DNA of 64,000 bases from Heterohyrax brucei (GCA_028571685.1 CM053156.1:83145049-83209048), one strand, 5' to 3'. Positions 31,691-44,069 are shown, numbered from the stretch's first letter. The notes: generated by a model from the sequence alone, not told the origin. Translations and numbers: made by a program.

Positions 31691-32229
31691 TGTTAAGTAG
31701 AAGGCAGTTTATATTTCTATTAACGGTTCTGCTTTCCTAAAAGATTACTAGGGATGGTGAAGCTCCCTTCTTATTCTTGTTATGAATGCTGATGTAATGA
31801 GGATGAAACCCAACATGCTGAGCATGGCGGAGAAGAAAGAAAAGCCTGTGTTTCCAGTTACATTATGTAGCAGGTGAATAAATACCAGCAACCATTTATC
31901 TCTAGATTTCCTATGATGTGTGAATAAAAAAGAAATCTGTATTTATTCAGTCTACTGTTTTTCTATTACTTGCAGCTCACTGAGCGAACAACATTCCTAT
32001 AAGCACAGTAGTGACGGATCATTTCAGAAGAAAATCACCTCTTGTGATTGGTCTTTCTTTTGAGTCATGCTTATAAAAGTGTGTAAAGTCAGAGTTTCAA
32101 CCCTACTGTATTTTCCTGGTAGATTTTTACTTGTGATTTATTGGTTTTATTCTCCCCTAGCCTCTTTGGTCACTGTCTCCTCTCTACCACCTAAAAATAC
32201 ACTTAAACTTCATTTGGAAAATGGAGGCC
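31691..32229. other. Unassigned spacer
   Basis: No gene or repeat family recognised. Confidence 0.4.
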
Positions 32230-32556
32230 ATGAGGAACATTCTCGCCTGACTTCCACCACACCTGCCTTCACCCTGAATCTCTCCCCACTGTCCTCACCC
32301 AGCCACAGCAGAAGAGGTGGCCCTGTTCTTCTCCCAGGCAGACCTTTCGTGTTTGCTGAAGATTCCCTTCACTTCTGCTGTTCACTTTGACTTTTCTCCC
32401 TTTTCTTCTGCATCTTCTATTTTTCCTTCACTATTAGATCATTCCATCAGTGAAAACATTCTCTTACTTTTCACCTTTATAAAAACATTCCTCAGTCTTT
32501 CTCCCTCTCTTAGCTTCTGACACATTTCTCTGCAGTCCTTTTCAGTACAAAGATTT
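32230..32556 (+). mobile_element. L2/CR1-like LINE remnant, left part
   Basis: The pyrimidine-rich text 'agtctttctccctctcttag' followed by 'cttctgacacatttctctgc' resembles a coding segment upstream of the RT core of ancient L2/CR1-type LINEs. It is cut by the L1 at 32572 and resumes at 36117. Assignment is from memory of the consensus. Confidence 0.5.
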
Positions 32557-32571
32557 AAAAATAGTTTGTTC

Positions 32572-35081
32572 GAATTCCTTGATTCATATCATCTACCAAA
32601 ATTATCACAAGGTGAAGCGGAACAACTTAATAAACCTATCACAAAGGGAGAGATTGAAAAAGTCATCAAAAGACTGCCAACCCAAAAAAGCCTGGGCCCA
32701 GATGGCTTCACTGCAGAATTCTACCAAGCTTTTAGAGAAGAGTTATCTCCAATACTACTGAGACTATTTCACAGTATAGAAACGGATGGAATACTTCCAA
32801 ATTCATTCTGTAAAGCCAGCATAACCCTGATACCAAAGCCAGGGAAAGATCCAACCAAAAAGGAGAACTACAGACCGATATCACTCATGAATCTAGATGC
32901 AAAAATCTTCAGCAAAATTCTTTCCAACAGAATACAACAACATATCAAAAAAATAATCCATCATGACCAAGTTGGATTCATACCAGGGATGCAAGGCTGG
33001 TTCAGTATCAGAAAAACAATTAATGTGATCAACCACATAAATACCACAAAAGACAAAAATCACCTAATCTTGTCTATTGATGCAGAAAAGGCATTTGATA
33101 AATTCCAGCACCCATTCATGCTAAAAACTCTTAGCAAAATTGGCAAAAACAGAAAATTCCTCAATGCAATAAGGGCCATTTATATAAAACCAACTGTCTA
33201 TGTCATCCTGAATGGAGAGAGACTGAAACAGTTTCCCCTGAGAAAGGAACTAGACAAGGATGCTCACTCTCACCTCTCCTATTCAACATTTTGCCAGAAG
33301 TTCTAGGCAGAGCAATTAGACAAGACCAAGGAATAAAGGGCATCTGCATCAGCAAAGAAGAACTAAAAATCTCCCTATTTGCAGATGATATGATTGTATA
33401 TGCAGAGAATCCCAAAGAATCCATAAGGAACTACTCAGACTGGTAAAGGAGTTTGGCAAAGTCTCAGGATACAAGATAAACATAAGTAAATCAGCAGGAT
33501 TCCTTTATACCAACAATGAGATTATTAAGGAGGAAATCACCAAGTCAGTACAATTTGCTATACCCCTAAGAAGATAAAGTACCTAGGAATAAATCTAACC
33601 AGGGAAATAATAGACCTTTACAAAGAGAACTACAAACCCTTACTACAAGTAACTAAGACAGAGTTACATAAATGGAGAAACCTAACCTGCTCATGAAGAC
33701 TTAACATTGTGAAAATGTCTGTTTTACCCAAAGCAGTCTACTTATATAATGCAATCCCAATACAAGTTCCAGTGACATTTTTTAATGAGATGAAGGAACA
33801 AATTACCAACTTTGTCTGGAAAGGGAAGAAGCCCCAGATAAGTAAAGCATTACTAAAGAAGAAGAACACACTGAGAGGCCTCTCATTACCCAACCTTAGA
33901 ACCTGTTACACTGCCACAGTCGTCAAAACAGCCTGGTACTGGTACAAAAACAGACAGATACATCATTGGAACAGAATCAAGACCCCAGAGGTGACATCAT
34001 CTGCCTATGAACAGTTGACATTCGACAAAGGCCCAAAGACATTAAACTGAGGTAAAAACAATCTCTTCAACAAATGGTGCTGGCAAAATTGGATGTCCAT
34101 CTGCACTGTATTAAAACAAGACCCATATCTTACACCTTATACAAAAACCAATACAAATTGAATAGAAGACCTAAATATCAAATCTAAAATGATAAAGTTC
34201 ATCCAAGAAAAAGTAGGAACAACAATGGAAGGTTTAATACACAATGTAGACAGGCTTCAAAATCTGTCAAACAAACCACAAACAACAGAAAATAGATAAA
34301 TGAGAACTACTAAGAATCACTGTTGCTCATCCAAAGACTTTATTAATAGAATTAAAAGGCCTCCTACAGAATGGGAAAAATATTTGGCAACTCTATGTCA
34401 GACCGACACCTGATCTCCGTAATCTATAAGGCACTACAAAATATCAATAAGAAAAAGGTAAATCATCCAATTAAGCAATGGATAAAGGAGATGGACAGAC
34501 ACTTCTCTAAAAAGGAGATCCAGGCAGCCAAAAAACACATGCGGACATGCTCATGATCATTAACTATTAAAGAAATTCAAATCAAAATGACAATGTGATA
34601 CCATCTCACCCCAACAAGGTTGGCTATCATCCAAAAAATGCAAAACACTAAATGCTGTAGAGGCTGTGGAGAGATTAGAACTCTCCTAGACTGTTGGTGG
34701 GATTGCAAAATGGTGCAACCTCTTTGGAAAGCAATCTGGTGCTACCTTAAAATAATAGATACACCGTTTGACCCAGTAATTCCACTGCTTGGAATATTTC
34801 CTACAGAATCCAGGGAATTCACACCAACTGATACATGCACACGAATGTTCATCGCACCACAGTCCGCAGTAGCAGAAAGATGGAATCAACCCAGATGCCC
34901 AACAACAGAAGAATGGATAGGTAAGCTATGGTATATATACTCAGTGGAACACTATGCAATGATAAAGAACAACAATGATAGCAGGAAACATCTCTTAACC
35001 TGGTTTCAACTGGAGGACATTATGTTGAGTGAAAATAATCAGCGACAAAAGGACAAATATTGTATGAGACCCCTACGATAA
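32572..35081 (+). pseudogene. L1 ORF2, RT to C-terminus, broken
   Basis: Open from 32566 to 33306: [35 protein letters not shown]-type [32 protein letters not shown] and [11 protein letters not shown], all RT fingers/palm motifs. After a frameshift the catalytic [11 protein letters not shown] is found at about 33376-33408. Further frames: 33709-34050 (SVLPKAVYLYNAIP, FVWKGKKPQISKA), 34371-34556 and 34620-35081 (cysteine-rich CCRGCGEIRTLLDC WWDC and the C-terminus MRPLR). At least four frameshifts or stops. No endonuclease. It was copied as RNA and truncated at insertion. Confidence 0.93.
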
Positions 35082-35133
35082 GAACTTAAAAACAGACTCA
35101 TGCATAGAAGAAAAGACTCTTTGACGGCTGCAA

Positions 35134-35155
35134 GGGTGGGAAGGGTGGGAGGGGG
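35134..35155 (+). other. G-quadruplex-type tract in L1 3' UTR
   Basis: Five G runs of at least three separated by 1-2 bases (GGGTGGGAAGGGTGGGAGGG). Purine-rich G tracts in the 3' UTR are a general feature of mammalian L1. Other copies here have weaker versions (19141-19175, 795-820, 8425-8440). Confidence 0.75.
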
Positions 35156-35178
35156 AGAGGGGAGGGTTTAGATTAGAT

Positions 35179-35205
35179 GCCAAGCCAAAGCCAAGTGCCA
35201 TCGAG
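35179..35205 (-). repeat. 27-bp tail-only AfroSINE insertion with duplication
   Basis: Exactly 27 bp ('gccaagccaaagccaagtgc' onward) flanked by a perfect 12-bp duplication 'tttagattagat' at 35167-35178 and 35206-35217. The paralogous L1 3' UTR near 19170 ('agtttagatagttgctag') lacks it, giving an empty site. The insert is the complement of the last bases of AfroSINE/RTE. Confidence 0.9.
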
Positions 35206-36116
35206 TTTAGATTAGATAGTTGTTAGAAATTTGGTTGGGTGAAATTGGTGACAGCACACATTAGTAAGAAGATCAATATTAACAGGACTTCAACACAACT
35301 TGTGTATTCCTCCCATCTTAACCCAATATTGCAAGGACAGTGTAACTGCGGCAGGGGGCCGGGGACCATGCTCTCAGGGGAAATAGAGACCAACTGGCAC
35401 AGCTAGCATTTTGCTAATGCGGTCTCTCCACACCCCACATTGGTGAGTGGCGTGTGGGGTCTTAAAGCTGCCAAACTGCCATCTGAGGATACAGCAAATG
35501 GTCCCAACTTAGCAGGAATGGATGATCACCAAGGTCCATAATGACATGGGGGAAAGAGAATCCAGAAGATAGACAGACCCATGTGAGTGGATGTCTACAT
35601 TGACTTGTGACTGGAAGAACCAGATGGTGCCTGGCTACCACCAATGATAGCCATGATGGAGCTCACAAAGCTGAGTCTCACTGGCAACACAAGTATAAAT
35701 AGAGGTGCACCCTGAGATCTCCACTAAAAGACTGCAATTGATGGTCCAGGAGCTTCGGACTTCTCCTGGGAGCAGGGCCCCTGTGTGTAAATCATAATGA
35801 AGATCAACCTTTCAGATGGCAATGGATTGGACTTGGTGACGCAGAGTGACTACACTGTGTTGGCACGTTATGGTTCTAGGCATTCATAGGAGGTCATCCT
35901 GTTGACCTCGTACTGGAGGAAGGTGAATGGGTGGAGAGGAGAAGATAGGAGACTATTGGGAAGGTAAGACATGTATGGAGCAGAGAGGAAGAGTGTGCTG
36001 TCATCATGCAGGGAGAGCAGTGGAAGCTGCATGTAAGTCAGCATGCAAATTTATATGGGAATGTACATTTTCATTCAGTCATAATAAAAATAAATGTACA
36101 AAAAAATAGTTTGTTC

Positions 36117-36250
36117 ATATTGTTTCCATTTTCTGAACTTTATTTTTCAGCCAGTGACCATCTGGCGTTTGTCTCTGCTGCCCCACTAACATCACTCTTC
36201 CCCAAGTTACCAATCTCTCTGTTGCCAAATCCATTGGACAGAATTTTTTA
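36117..36250 (+). mobile_element. L2/CR1-like LINE remnant, right part
   Basis: 'aagttaccaatctctctgtt' then 'gccaaatccattggacag' resembles the conserved L2-type segment that follows the left part. It continues across the L1 insertion. Confidence 0.5.
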
Positions 36251-36733
36251 AAAATCTATAGGCAATGATTGACACAGCTGAACAGTAAAATACAAACACA
36301 TCACAGTTACATGAAACAACATGGTTGCAATTCCAAAATGATATTGATATCAATGATATTGAGTGAAACAGCCAGGTACTAAATCATACAGAGAATAATT
36401 TATTTATTAACAACAACAACAGCAACATGAAAAGCCAAGATGTTAGCAGCACATGTGTAAATGGGCCAAAAATGTTAGAAAGAACAAGAAAATTGTTACC
36501 ATAAAAGTCAAAATAATCGTTACCCATGGAGGGAGAAGAAGGATGATTTTGAGTGGTAAGGAGCAGGCAAGCAGGGGATTTGGGGGCACTGGCCACATTC
36601 TAGTTCTTGCTTTGTAGTTGTTTCTATAATCACATACCTTATAATAGTTCAGTGTTCCATACATCTGTGTTTTCTTTCTGTACGTGTATTTAATAGTACA
36701 CACATAGAATATTAAAGTTATTTGTAATATCCT
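36251..36733. other. Unassigned spacer
   Basis: AT-rich; an AAC/AGC triplet patch at 36408-36425. No gene. Confidence 0.45.
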
Positions 36734-36734
36734 G

Positions 36735-36895
36735 GAATAAAATGACTGCAAAGCCATCAAGTCCATTCTGACGCATAGTGACCCTATAGGACAGAGCAGA
36801 ACTGCCCCATATGGTTTCTAAGGAGCAGGTGGTGGATTTGAACTACTGACCTTTTGACTAGCAGCCCAACTCAACCCCTGAGCCCCACGGGCTTC
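36735..36895 (-). repeat. AfroSINE
   Basis: Complement of a near-full SINE: 'gcatagtgaccctataggac', 'agaactgccccatatggttt', 'ttgactagcagcccaac'. Confidence 0.88.
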
Positions 36896-37345
36896 CAGAG
36901 GGCTGCATGGGGAAGGGAACCCCAACACCTCCTACGATGGCTGAGCCTGTCAGAGCCGGCTGGACCCTCTCTGCCTCGTCTCCCAGTTCCTTGCTGCTGC
37001 TGCTTCACCATGCTGAATTTCACTTGTGTCCTGTCAATCTCTAGAACACACTGTGTTCTCTACTATCGTGGATCCTCGTTACCAGCTGTTCCCTCTTAAG
37101 GAACATCCTCTCATCAGTTTGCGTGGTGGACTTCATCTCGTCTTGTAAATCTCAGATTAAAATGTCATGTCTTCAGAAAAGAGATCCTGTATAAAGGCCC
37201 TATCTGTTACCGTCTACCCCTCACCACCCTGTTTCTTTTCTTCTTTGCCTGTAGTGTAATTTGTAAATTTTGGGGGTGCTGTTCACTCATGTGCTATCTG
37301 TGGTCCTTTACTATATTGGATTTCCTAGGAAAGCAACCCAGAAAA
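36896..37345. other. Unassigned spacer
   Basis: GC-richer than its surroundings up to 37080. No gene found. Confidence 0.4.
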
Positions 37346-37349
37346 AAGG

Positions 37350-37515
37350 CTCACTACTATAGGATCACTGTGAGTTGGAATCGACTTGATGGCACTCGGC
37401 TTGGATTTTTTGGTTTACCTGCCCCCCCCATCAGACATTGAAAACACTATGGGGCACACTTCCATTCTGTTATTCAGGTGTTTGCATGAGTCAGAGTCCA
37501 CCCGATGGCGTTATG
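37350..37515 (+). repeat. AfroSINE 3'-end fragments (two)
   Basis: 37355-37420 carries 'cactgtgagttggaatcgac' and the TTGG-rich tail. 37440-37510 carries 'tatggggcacacttccattc' and 'gagtcagagtccacccgatg'. Both lack heads. Confidence 0.75.
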
Positions 37516-37802
37516 GGAGGCCACTGCCCAGCATGCTGTAAGGTTGGGCTAAGTAATTATCATAGAAACCCGAGAATTGGACCTGGAGTCGTTTAGGAAG
37601 ACGTTCCCTTAGACGACTTCTTTGAGTCATATTGATTATTGAATAATGAAGACATTTTCTTCTGTGATTTCTAAAGTGGCTGGAAGCAAGCAAAGAATCT
37701 TTTCTCCATCCCACTTTTGCCACACGCCCAAAAAATACTGTATCAAAAAAAGACCCTAAACTAGAGTGACATCTTGGGCATCTGCTATGTGTATCGGAGA
37801 TG

Positions 37803-37965
37803 AGGAATCTCTGGGTGGTATGAATGGTTAACATGCTCAGCTATTAACTGAAAGGCTGGTGGTAGAGTTTACCCAAGGGTGCCTTCGAAGAAAGGCCTGG
37901 TGATCCCCTTCTGAAAAGTCAGTTCTTGAACTTCCGATGGAACAAATAGAAATCAATTCAGCATC
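37803..37965 (+). repeat. AfroSINE, second subfamily
   Basis: 'aatctctgggtggtatgaat', 'tcgaagaaaggcctggtgat' and 'tagaaatcaattcagcatca' in order. Confidence 0.85.
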
Positions 37966-37967
37966 AC

Positions 37968-38010
37968 CTTCTTCTTCCTTCTTCCTCCTCCTTTCTTCTT
38001 CTTCTTTTTT
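37968..38010. repeat. (CTT)n/CCT-rich microsatellite
   Basis: Imperfect CTT/CCT repeats directly after the SINE tail. Confidence 0.9.
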
Positions 38011-38120
38011 AAAAGGAAATGAAGGTGAAGGTTGGAAAGCTGACCAATCAGCCCAGTCAGTGTCAAGTTAAGTGACAGAAAAACAGACTGTGTAGGGATG
38101 GACTGCCAACTGGCCTCTCA

Positions 38121-38149
38121 GTGTGTGTGTGTGTGTGTGTGTGTGTGTC
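38121..38149. repeat. (TG)n microsatellite
   Basis: About 14 TG units. Confidence 0.97.
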
Positions 38150-39720
38150 ATTCCTATGGATGGTTTCCAATTGCATGTGAGATGAGCTCAGTCTTTTCTT
38201 CCATATTATCCTGATGCGTAGATGTCACTCATAATTCCTTTGAGTTTTTATCCCAAGGATGGTTCTTAGTTGCTTTAGGAAAAGTCCACCATCTGTCCTC
38301 ATGACCACTTTCAGGTGACTGACAACTGCCTTAGGTTTGAGGTGTTCTCACCCAGGACTCCAAACTTTCCTGGGACCCACAACATCTTGAACCTCAGATA
38401 CTACCCTGGCCTCTTTCTAGGATCGTGGGCTGAATCCTTACCCTCCTGCAGGGTCACAATCACAAGAGCTTTGTCCATCGGGATAAAACATCTGCATCCT
38501 GATTAAATGGCTCAGCACATTAATTATACTATCAATAGATCATTCAGTCTTAAAAGCTCAGTTTCACTTCTCTCTGTTTATTTTCAAACAACAGAACAGC
38601 AGTACACTGGAAATGAAATAAGAATACTAATGAATGCCAACTCAGTCCATTTCCAAGCAAATTTGTCATATCCCTATGCCAAAAATATTCTTTTAAAAAT
38701 AATTTCTTTATATCAAACTTCGCTTCTTTTTCTATGACTCACAAGAAAGAGAGGAAAAAAATAACTCACAGTGATGACACTAGCATACAGGTATAATCTA
38801 AAGAGATTTCGATAACAATGTATTAATAACACTAACTCAGCCATTAAAATATGGGCTTTTTTCCCCACGGGTTAATTTGGTTGTCAGAACTGATAGCTGG
38901 TATGGGATGTTTATAAGTTTAAATAGAAGGAAAGTAGATTTTGTTATGAAATTGAATTGTAAAATTCAAACTGTCAGATTTTATAGGAATTGTTTCAGGC
39001 TGAAAAATGTTCAGAATTTGTTAATAAATTGTATTTTTGCAAAAGACAGAAAGCTGAATTTGAAATATTCTTCTTTTACCCATTCTAAAGAAACATGGAG
39101 AGAATTCTGCAGAAAAAAAATGACCAACTTTTCTATTGAAATCTCTTATAATCATCTTACTATCATTAAGAGAGAGGTGAAGAATCAAAAACTAATAAAA
39201 AGCAAGGAATAAATGAAGATTTGAGAATGTTGTGAGAGATAGACTTCATTTTTTATGGCTTTGCACCTTTCAATGATCAGGTGGTATTTCCAGGATGTAA
39301 GACTGATGCCCAAGGAAGCTTCTACACTGAAAGCTCTCAAACACAGAATTGCTAAAAGTCATTGGCTGTTTTCATTTCTAAACTACACAAGTTTGATCAT
39401 TTAATTCCTACTGAGGATCCAAACCGTGATACACATGTTTCTTCATGGTATTAAGAAGTCTTATGTGATTGCTAGGTATATCATTAGGAAGCTGCAGAGA
39501 AAGCCAACAGAAAAAAAATAATCATCAGCCATGAGTCTCTCTGTAAACATTTTGTTCTATTTTCTTGTAATCTATCAGTGCATGCCCACTTAATAGGTTG
39601 ACTGATATATATGTACAGTCAAGGCTCAGTTCCTCATCCTCTGAATAAGACAATTATACTGAAAAGAAACCAATTAAGATAGAAAAGCTTGATTCTCAAA
39701 GGATGAGGTGGATGATCTCG
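38150..39720. other. Unassigned 1.6-kb stretch
   Basis: No repeat family recognised. The longest frame (38877-39212, 111 codons, Lys/Asn-rich) starts in AT-rich sequence and has no domain, so it is not called. Confidence 0.4.
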
Positions 39721-39721
39721 A

Positions 39722-39930
39722 CCCCAAACCGAACTCATTGCCTTCAAGTTGATTGTGACTCCCACCAACCCTATAGAACAGAGTAAAACTGCTTTTTATG
39801 GTTTGGGGAACTGTAAACTTTTATGGAAACAGACTGCCACATCTTTCTGCCACACAGCAGCTGATGGGTTTGAACTGTAGACCTTTTTGTTAGCATCCGA
39901 GTGCTCAACCATTGTACCACCTATGCTCGT
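39722..39930 (-). repeat. AfroSINE, second subfamily
   Basis: Complement of a full copy: 'ttgccttcaagttgattgtg', 'gaaacagactgccacatctt', 'ctttttgttagcatccgagt'. Confidence 0.85.
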
Positions 39931-40846
39931 TGATCTCCGCCCTACCCATATAAAACCATAGGCAAATAGATCACTGTGTTTTTGCCAGTAGAACGAAGCC
40001 TTCTCCTCATGAAACATCTTACAATATGGTCTCTAAGGGCCCATCATTGAGTCTTTGACTTATGGTTTGGAAAATATAGTGAAAAAACCCAATGGGATAA
40101 AGAAGATACTATGGACAGTTACTCTTCAATCTTTGTGAGTGTTGACTTACAAACTAATCCATTTTTCTATGAGAGAAAACCAGAACAATTTTCTGAGTCT
40201 GGGGGCAGAAGGGATCCAAGAGGAATTTGTCATATTATTTGAAGCAGACAAATCTATCATCTTAAGTCTTCAAGTGACATTTTGTCCAGTTCCTTCCCTA
40301 CCATGAGGAAGGAAATGGTCTAAAATAATGTCAAGTGGGTAAAAAGCATTACCCTGCTTTCTTTTCACCAGAGAAAAATAATTATCTTTTGAGATTATTT
40401 GGTTTTAAGCACAAAATATCTTCACTCCTTTGTCCAGTAACAATGATTGTCTCTTTAGCTTGTCATGGAGCCTAGGACACTACTTGGGAGACTAGTAACT
40501 TTCTGTGGCACTTCAGACTTGGCCATAATTTCACTGATTTACATACATGGTCAACTAGAGATTAACGGCACCAGCTTCAAACATTGAAACTCGAGTATGC
40601 CTAGACATTTGCCATATACCTAACTAGCCTAGTGACTTTATTAGAGACAGAACATTTAGCTCTACTACTCCATTATAAAATTTAAAAATTCACTTCAGAT
40701 TGGTCTGAGATTTCCTTGGTACTTTTACTTGCCAAAAGACTCATAATGAAATAGCATTTTCTAAATGCTTAAAATCTATATCGTTGTCATACTCATTGTC
40801 ATATGTGGCAGGGGCACTATTCTAGAAGAATGTTTCTTTAAAATGT
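39931..40846. other. Unassigned stretch
   Basis: No gene or repeat family recognised in about 900 bp. Confidence 0.4.
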
Positions 40847-40847
40847 T

Positions 40848-41745
40848 GTCATTAGGTGCCATTGAGTCAGTTCTGACTCACATGTGAATGAAATACTGCC
40901 TCGTGCTGTACCATCCTGACAATCGTTACACTTATGCCCGTTGTGTTAGCCACTGTGTCAATCCAGCTTCACCATCTTGAGGGTCGTCCTCTTTTTTTGT
41001 GGCCCCTCTGCTTTACCAAGCATGATGTCCTTCTCTAGGGCCTGACTCCTCCTGATAATGTATCGACAGTATGTAAGATGTTGTCTCACCATCATTGTTT
41101 CTGAGCAGCATTCTGATTGTTCTTCCAAGACAGATTTATTCCTTTGTTTAGCAGCCTACGATCTATTCAGTATTCTTCAGCAGTACCACTGTTCACATGT
41201 GTCATTTCTTCTTTGATCTCCTTGTTCACCGTCCAGCTTGTGCAAATGAAAACACCATGGCTTGGGTCAGGTGCATGTTAGTCTTCAAGGAGACATCTTT
41301 GCTTTTTAACATTTTACAGGAGTCTTTTGCAACAGATTTCCCCAATGCAGTGTGTGTTTTTATTTCTTAACTGCTGCTTCCATGGCTGTAGATTATGGAT
41401 CCAAGTAAAATGAAATCCTTGACTACTGCAGTCTTCTACCGTTTATAGTGATGTTGCTTATTGGTCCACTTGTGATGCTTTTTGTTTTCTTAATGTTGAG
41501 ATGTAACCCATACTGAAGGTTTTAGTCTTTGATCTCTAGTAGTAAGTACTCCAAGTCCTCTTCACCTTCACCAAACAAGATAACGTCGTCTGCACAATGC
41601 AGGTTATTAAGGACATTTCCTCCAATCCTGATGTCCTGTTCTACATATATTCCAGCTTCTCAGATTATACAGATTGAATAGGTGTGGTGACAGGATACAC
41701 CCCTGATGCACACTTGCCTGACTGAAAAGATGTGCTATGAATCAG
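40848..41745 (-). mobile_element. RTE-clade LINE, 3' part including RT motif
   Basis: Complement of RTE: the 3' tail 'taggtgccattgagtcagtt' at the left edge, then 'ctttaccaagcatgatgtcc', 'caccatggcttgggtcaggt' and 'atcctgatgtcctgttctac'. Around 41560-41605 the complement reads LHCADDVILFGEGEEDLEYL, the RT catalytic A/YADD region. 5'-truncated near the ATPYLFNLY region, with many stops. Confidence 0.88.
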
Positions 41746-43835
41746 TAGTTTAGTGGTCTGCTCTATAGAAGGCAAGGACTCTGGAGGAACATGAGTTTGA
41801 GAAATGCTTCAAATCATGTCTCTCATTTGGCTATTCAAAATGAGTATCAAGTTTTCTGAAGTTCCAAAGTAGACTCTTAAGTTTGAAGTCTACTGTTTGA
41901 CCACATTGCTTGATAAGGATAAAATACTGATTCATATCCTTTGGACTTAGTATTTTGCAGAACTGTCTTTGCACAACACATGTCCCGAATTTAGTTGAAC
42001 CAATGAAATTAATCCATTGTAATATTTCCAAGGCTTATCATTCTTGACTGGTCTCTACTTGAGCCCAGCTACATTTTTATAAGTAAGTAGCTGTCTAAAC
42101 CATGACATTTTTAAAAATATAAGACAGTCATTGAAAAGCCTCAATAGAATGCTATGGTCGTAATTTCTGAGAGCTTCAAAGGTGGAATGTGATTTTTGTA
42201 CCTTCATCTGCCTCTCAGATAATGACAACATAGCCTTAAATACACAGCAATTTCATAAACGGATGGCAAGAATAAAAGAGGATAGAGAAGAATGAAAATG
42301 TCACTCTCAGGCGAGGTTAAACTGGAATGTGAGTGTGTGTTTGTGTGTGTGTGTGTGTGTACCACTAACTGATGAAGGAAGAGCCTGAGACTGAGGAAAC
42401 TATTTAGATTTTCAGACAGATGGGGTATGTGGGTGGTACCCTTTGGAAAGACACGTGGGCAGCCGTGAGTCCCCAAATCCCATTTCAAATACATCTCGGC
42501 GCCAACATTGAACAAGTTTCTTCTAGGCCAGTATCACACCCTTCTGACTCTTTGCATGCATCTTCCTCCCATTTATTTCATATTCCTGCATCCATCCTCT
42601 GCCCACCCAAACTTCCTCACTGCTCTCAAACACCACCTCAGTGTTTAGCCTTGCGTCTCCTCTGCCTGAAGCCGTCACTAAAATATACAGGTGCTCCCTA
42701 GAGCTCGCGGTACCTAGTTCACATTGCTTGCCCTCACTTTTATGTCCTAAATTTCATTTGTTCTCCCTCCTTCCCCGCAACCAGCTGACCCAGTTTCTCA
42801 CTCTAGTTGATCTTTTGCATGGGTACTGCTCATTCCTGACCCCCGCTTCCCCCGTTTGGGAACTTGCCATGCTTTCTAACTCAGATTTCTGTCTTGTACT
42901 CAATACCCTTGGCTCATTCTGGGCTTTCAGCTTTATTCAGCAGTCATTCTGTGATAGATTCCGACCCAGAATTCATCTCCTTTTCTCCTGGTCACAGCAC
43001 TCCCGTTTTCCTTTGAGGATGGCTTTGTGTTGTGGGAGAGTACCCAGTCTCCACTTCTCAAAGGGATCTTGTGATGAGTATTTAGTCAATTGGCATCACA
43101 GTGATTTGGGATGAACATACTTCTGCTTCAGTGAGAGTCGGCCTGGAGACTTCCTCTGATACTGCAAAGAAGGACAGCATTCCCACTTACCTTCCCTCTT
43201 CACCTTCAGACAGGATTTGCTGAACTCACTGGGTGTGAGGCTGCAGCTGCTGGTGAGTGACTTAGCGTTGTACTAAGAACGGCTGCCTGAGAAGACAGCC
43301 CTCACCTAGAAAGGGTGGGCTTGGGACCTGTAGGACCAGCATCTGAATGCCTGTCTCCAGCTGTGCCTGAAGGAACCTCGGGAACTTTCCAGTAACGTGA
43401 ACCATGTTCAGTCAGCTTTCTGCCCCTCGCAGCTGCAGCAATACTGATCAGCCCAAACGCCTGCTTTGTACTGGACCCTCTGCTAAGTATTTTCCCATCA
43501 GCTGCCTCGGATGCTGTGTTACCAGGCTCATCAACATCTTCCAAGGCGGCTGTGATCACACCTCATCAGAGGCTCCACTCGTTCCAAACCTATCACATAC
43601 CATTCTTCTCCCCATGTCTAGTTTTTCTGCTCTTGATTCCTTCTGACGTCTTTTTTTTTTTTTTAACCTGTGACAACTTTTCATTCAGAAACAACAAATG
43701 GTAGCACTGAAATAAGGGACAAAAGTTTAAAAACTTGGTAATACAATTGATAATATTTAATACTCTAAGTTTTAGCTCCTTTCTTAGCTTCCACTACAAG
43801 GAGCTAACCACCAGAAAAAGGACTTGTACACATAT
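41746..43835. other. Unassigned 2-kb stretch
   Basis: Contains a (TG)n tract at about 42329-42360 and a T14 run at 43650-43664. The pyrimidine-rich block 42530-42780 vaguely resembles an L2-type LINE. The frame 42641-43114 (157 codons) is the longest here but has no recognisable domain and no conserved start context, so I do not call it a gene. Confidence 0.4.
42329..42360. repeat. (TG)n microsatellite
   Basis: Slightly impure TG repeat. Confidence 0.93.
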
Positions 43836-43837
43836 TG

Positions 43838-44005
43838 TCAGTTGCCATCCATTGGATTCCAACTCATGGTAACCCCATGTGTGCAGAATAGAACAGCTGT
43901 ATAGAATTTTCAATGCTGTGACCTTCTGAAGCAGATTGCCAGCCCAGGCTTCCAAGATAAAATGCCTCTGGGTGAGTTTAAACAGCCAGTCTTTCAGTTA
44001 TTTTC
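43838..44005 (-). repeat. AfroSINE, second subfamily
   Basis: 'gttgccatccattggattcc', 'aactcatggtaaccccatgt' and 'gaagcagattgccagcccag' are the complement of the SINE. Confidence 0.82.
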
Positions 44006-44069
44006 CCATACTTAGTCATTTGCATCATCTATGGATATATATTTAGCATATAGTATACAAACGTGTTGA

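Larger units (their letters stand above)
32572..36101 (+). mobile_element. L1 LINE, 5'-truncated 3.5-kb copy
   Basis: Starts in ORF2 just before the RT domain and runs through the 3' UTR to 'aataaaaataaatgtacaaa'. The exact 15-bp duplication 'aaaaatagtttgttc' is at 32557-32571 and 36102-36116. A 27-bp SINE-tail insertion sits at 35179-35205. The 3' UTR has a G-quadruplex-type tract at 35134-35155. Confidence 0.95.

Noticed and set aside
42641-43114. 157-codon open frame
   Set aside because: No domain, low-complexity Ser/Leu/Pro content, no support for splicing or conservation; consistent with chance in C/T-rich DNA.
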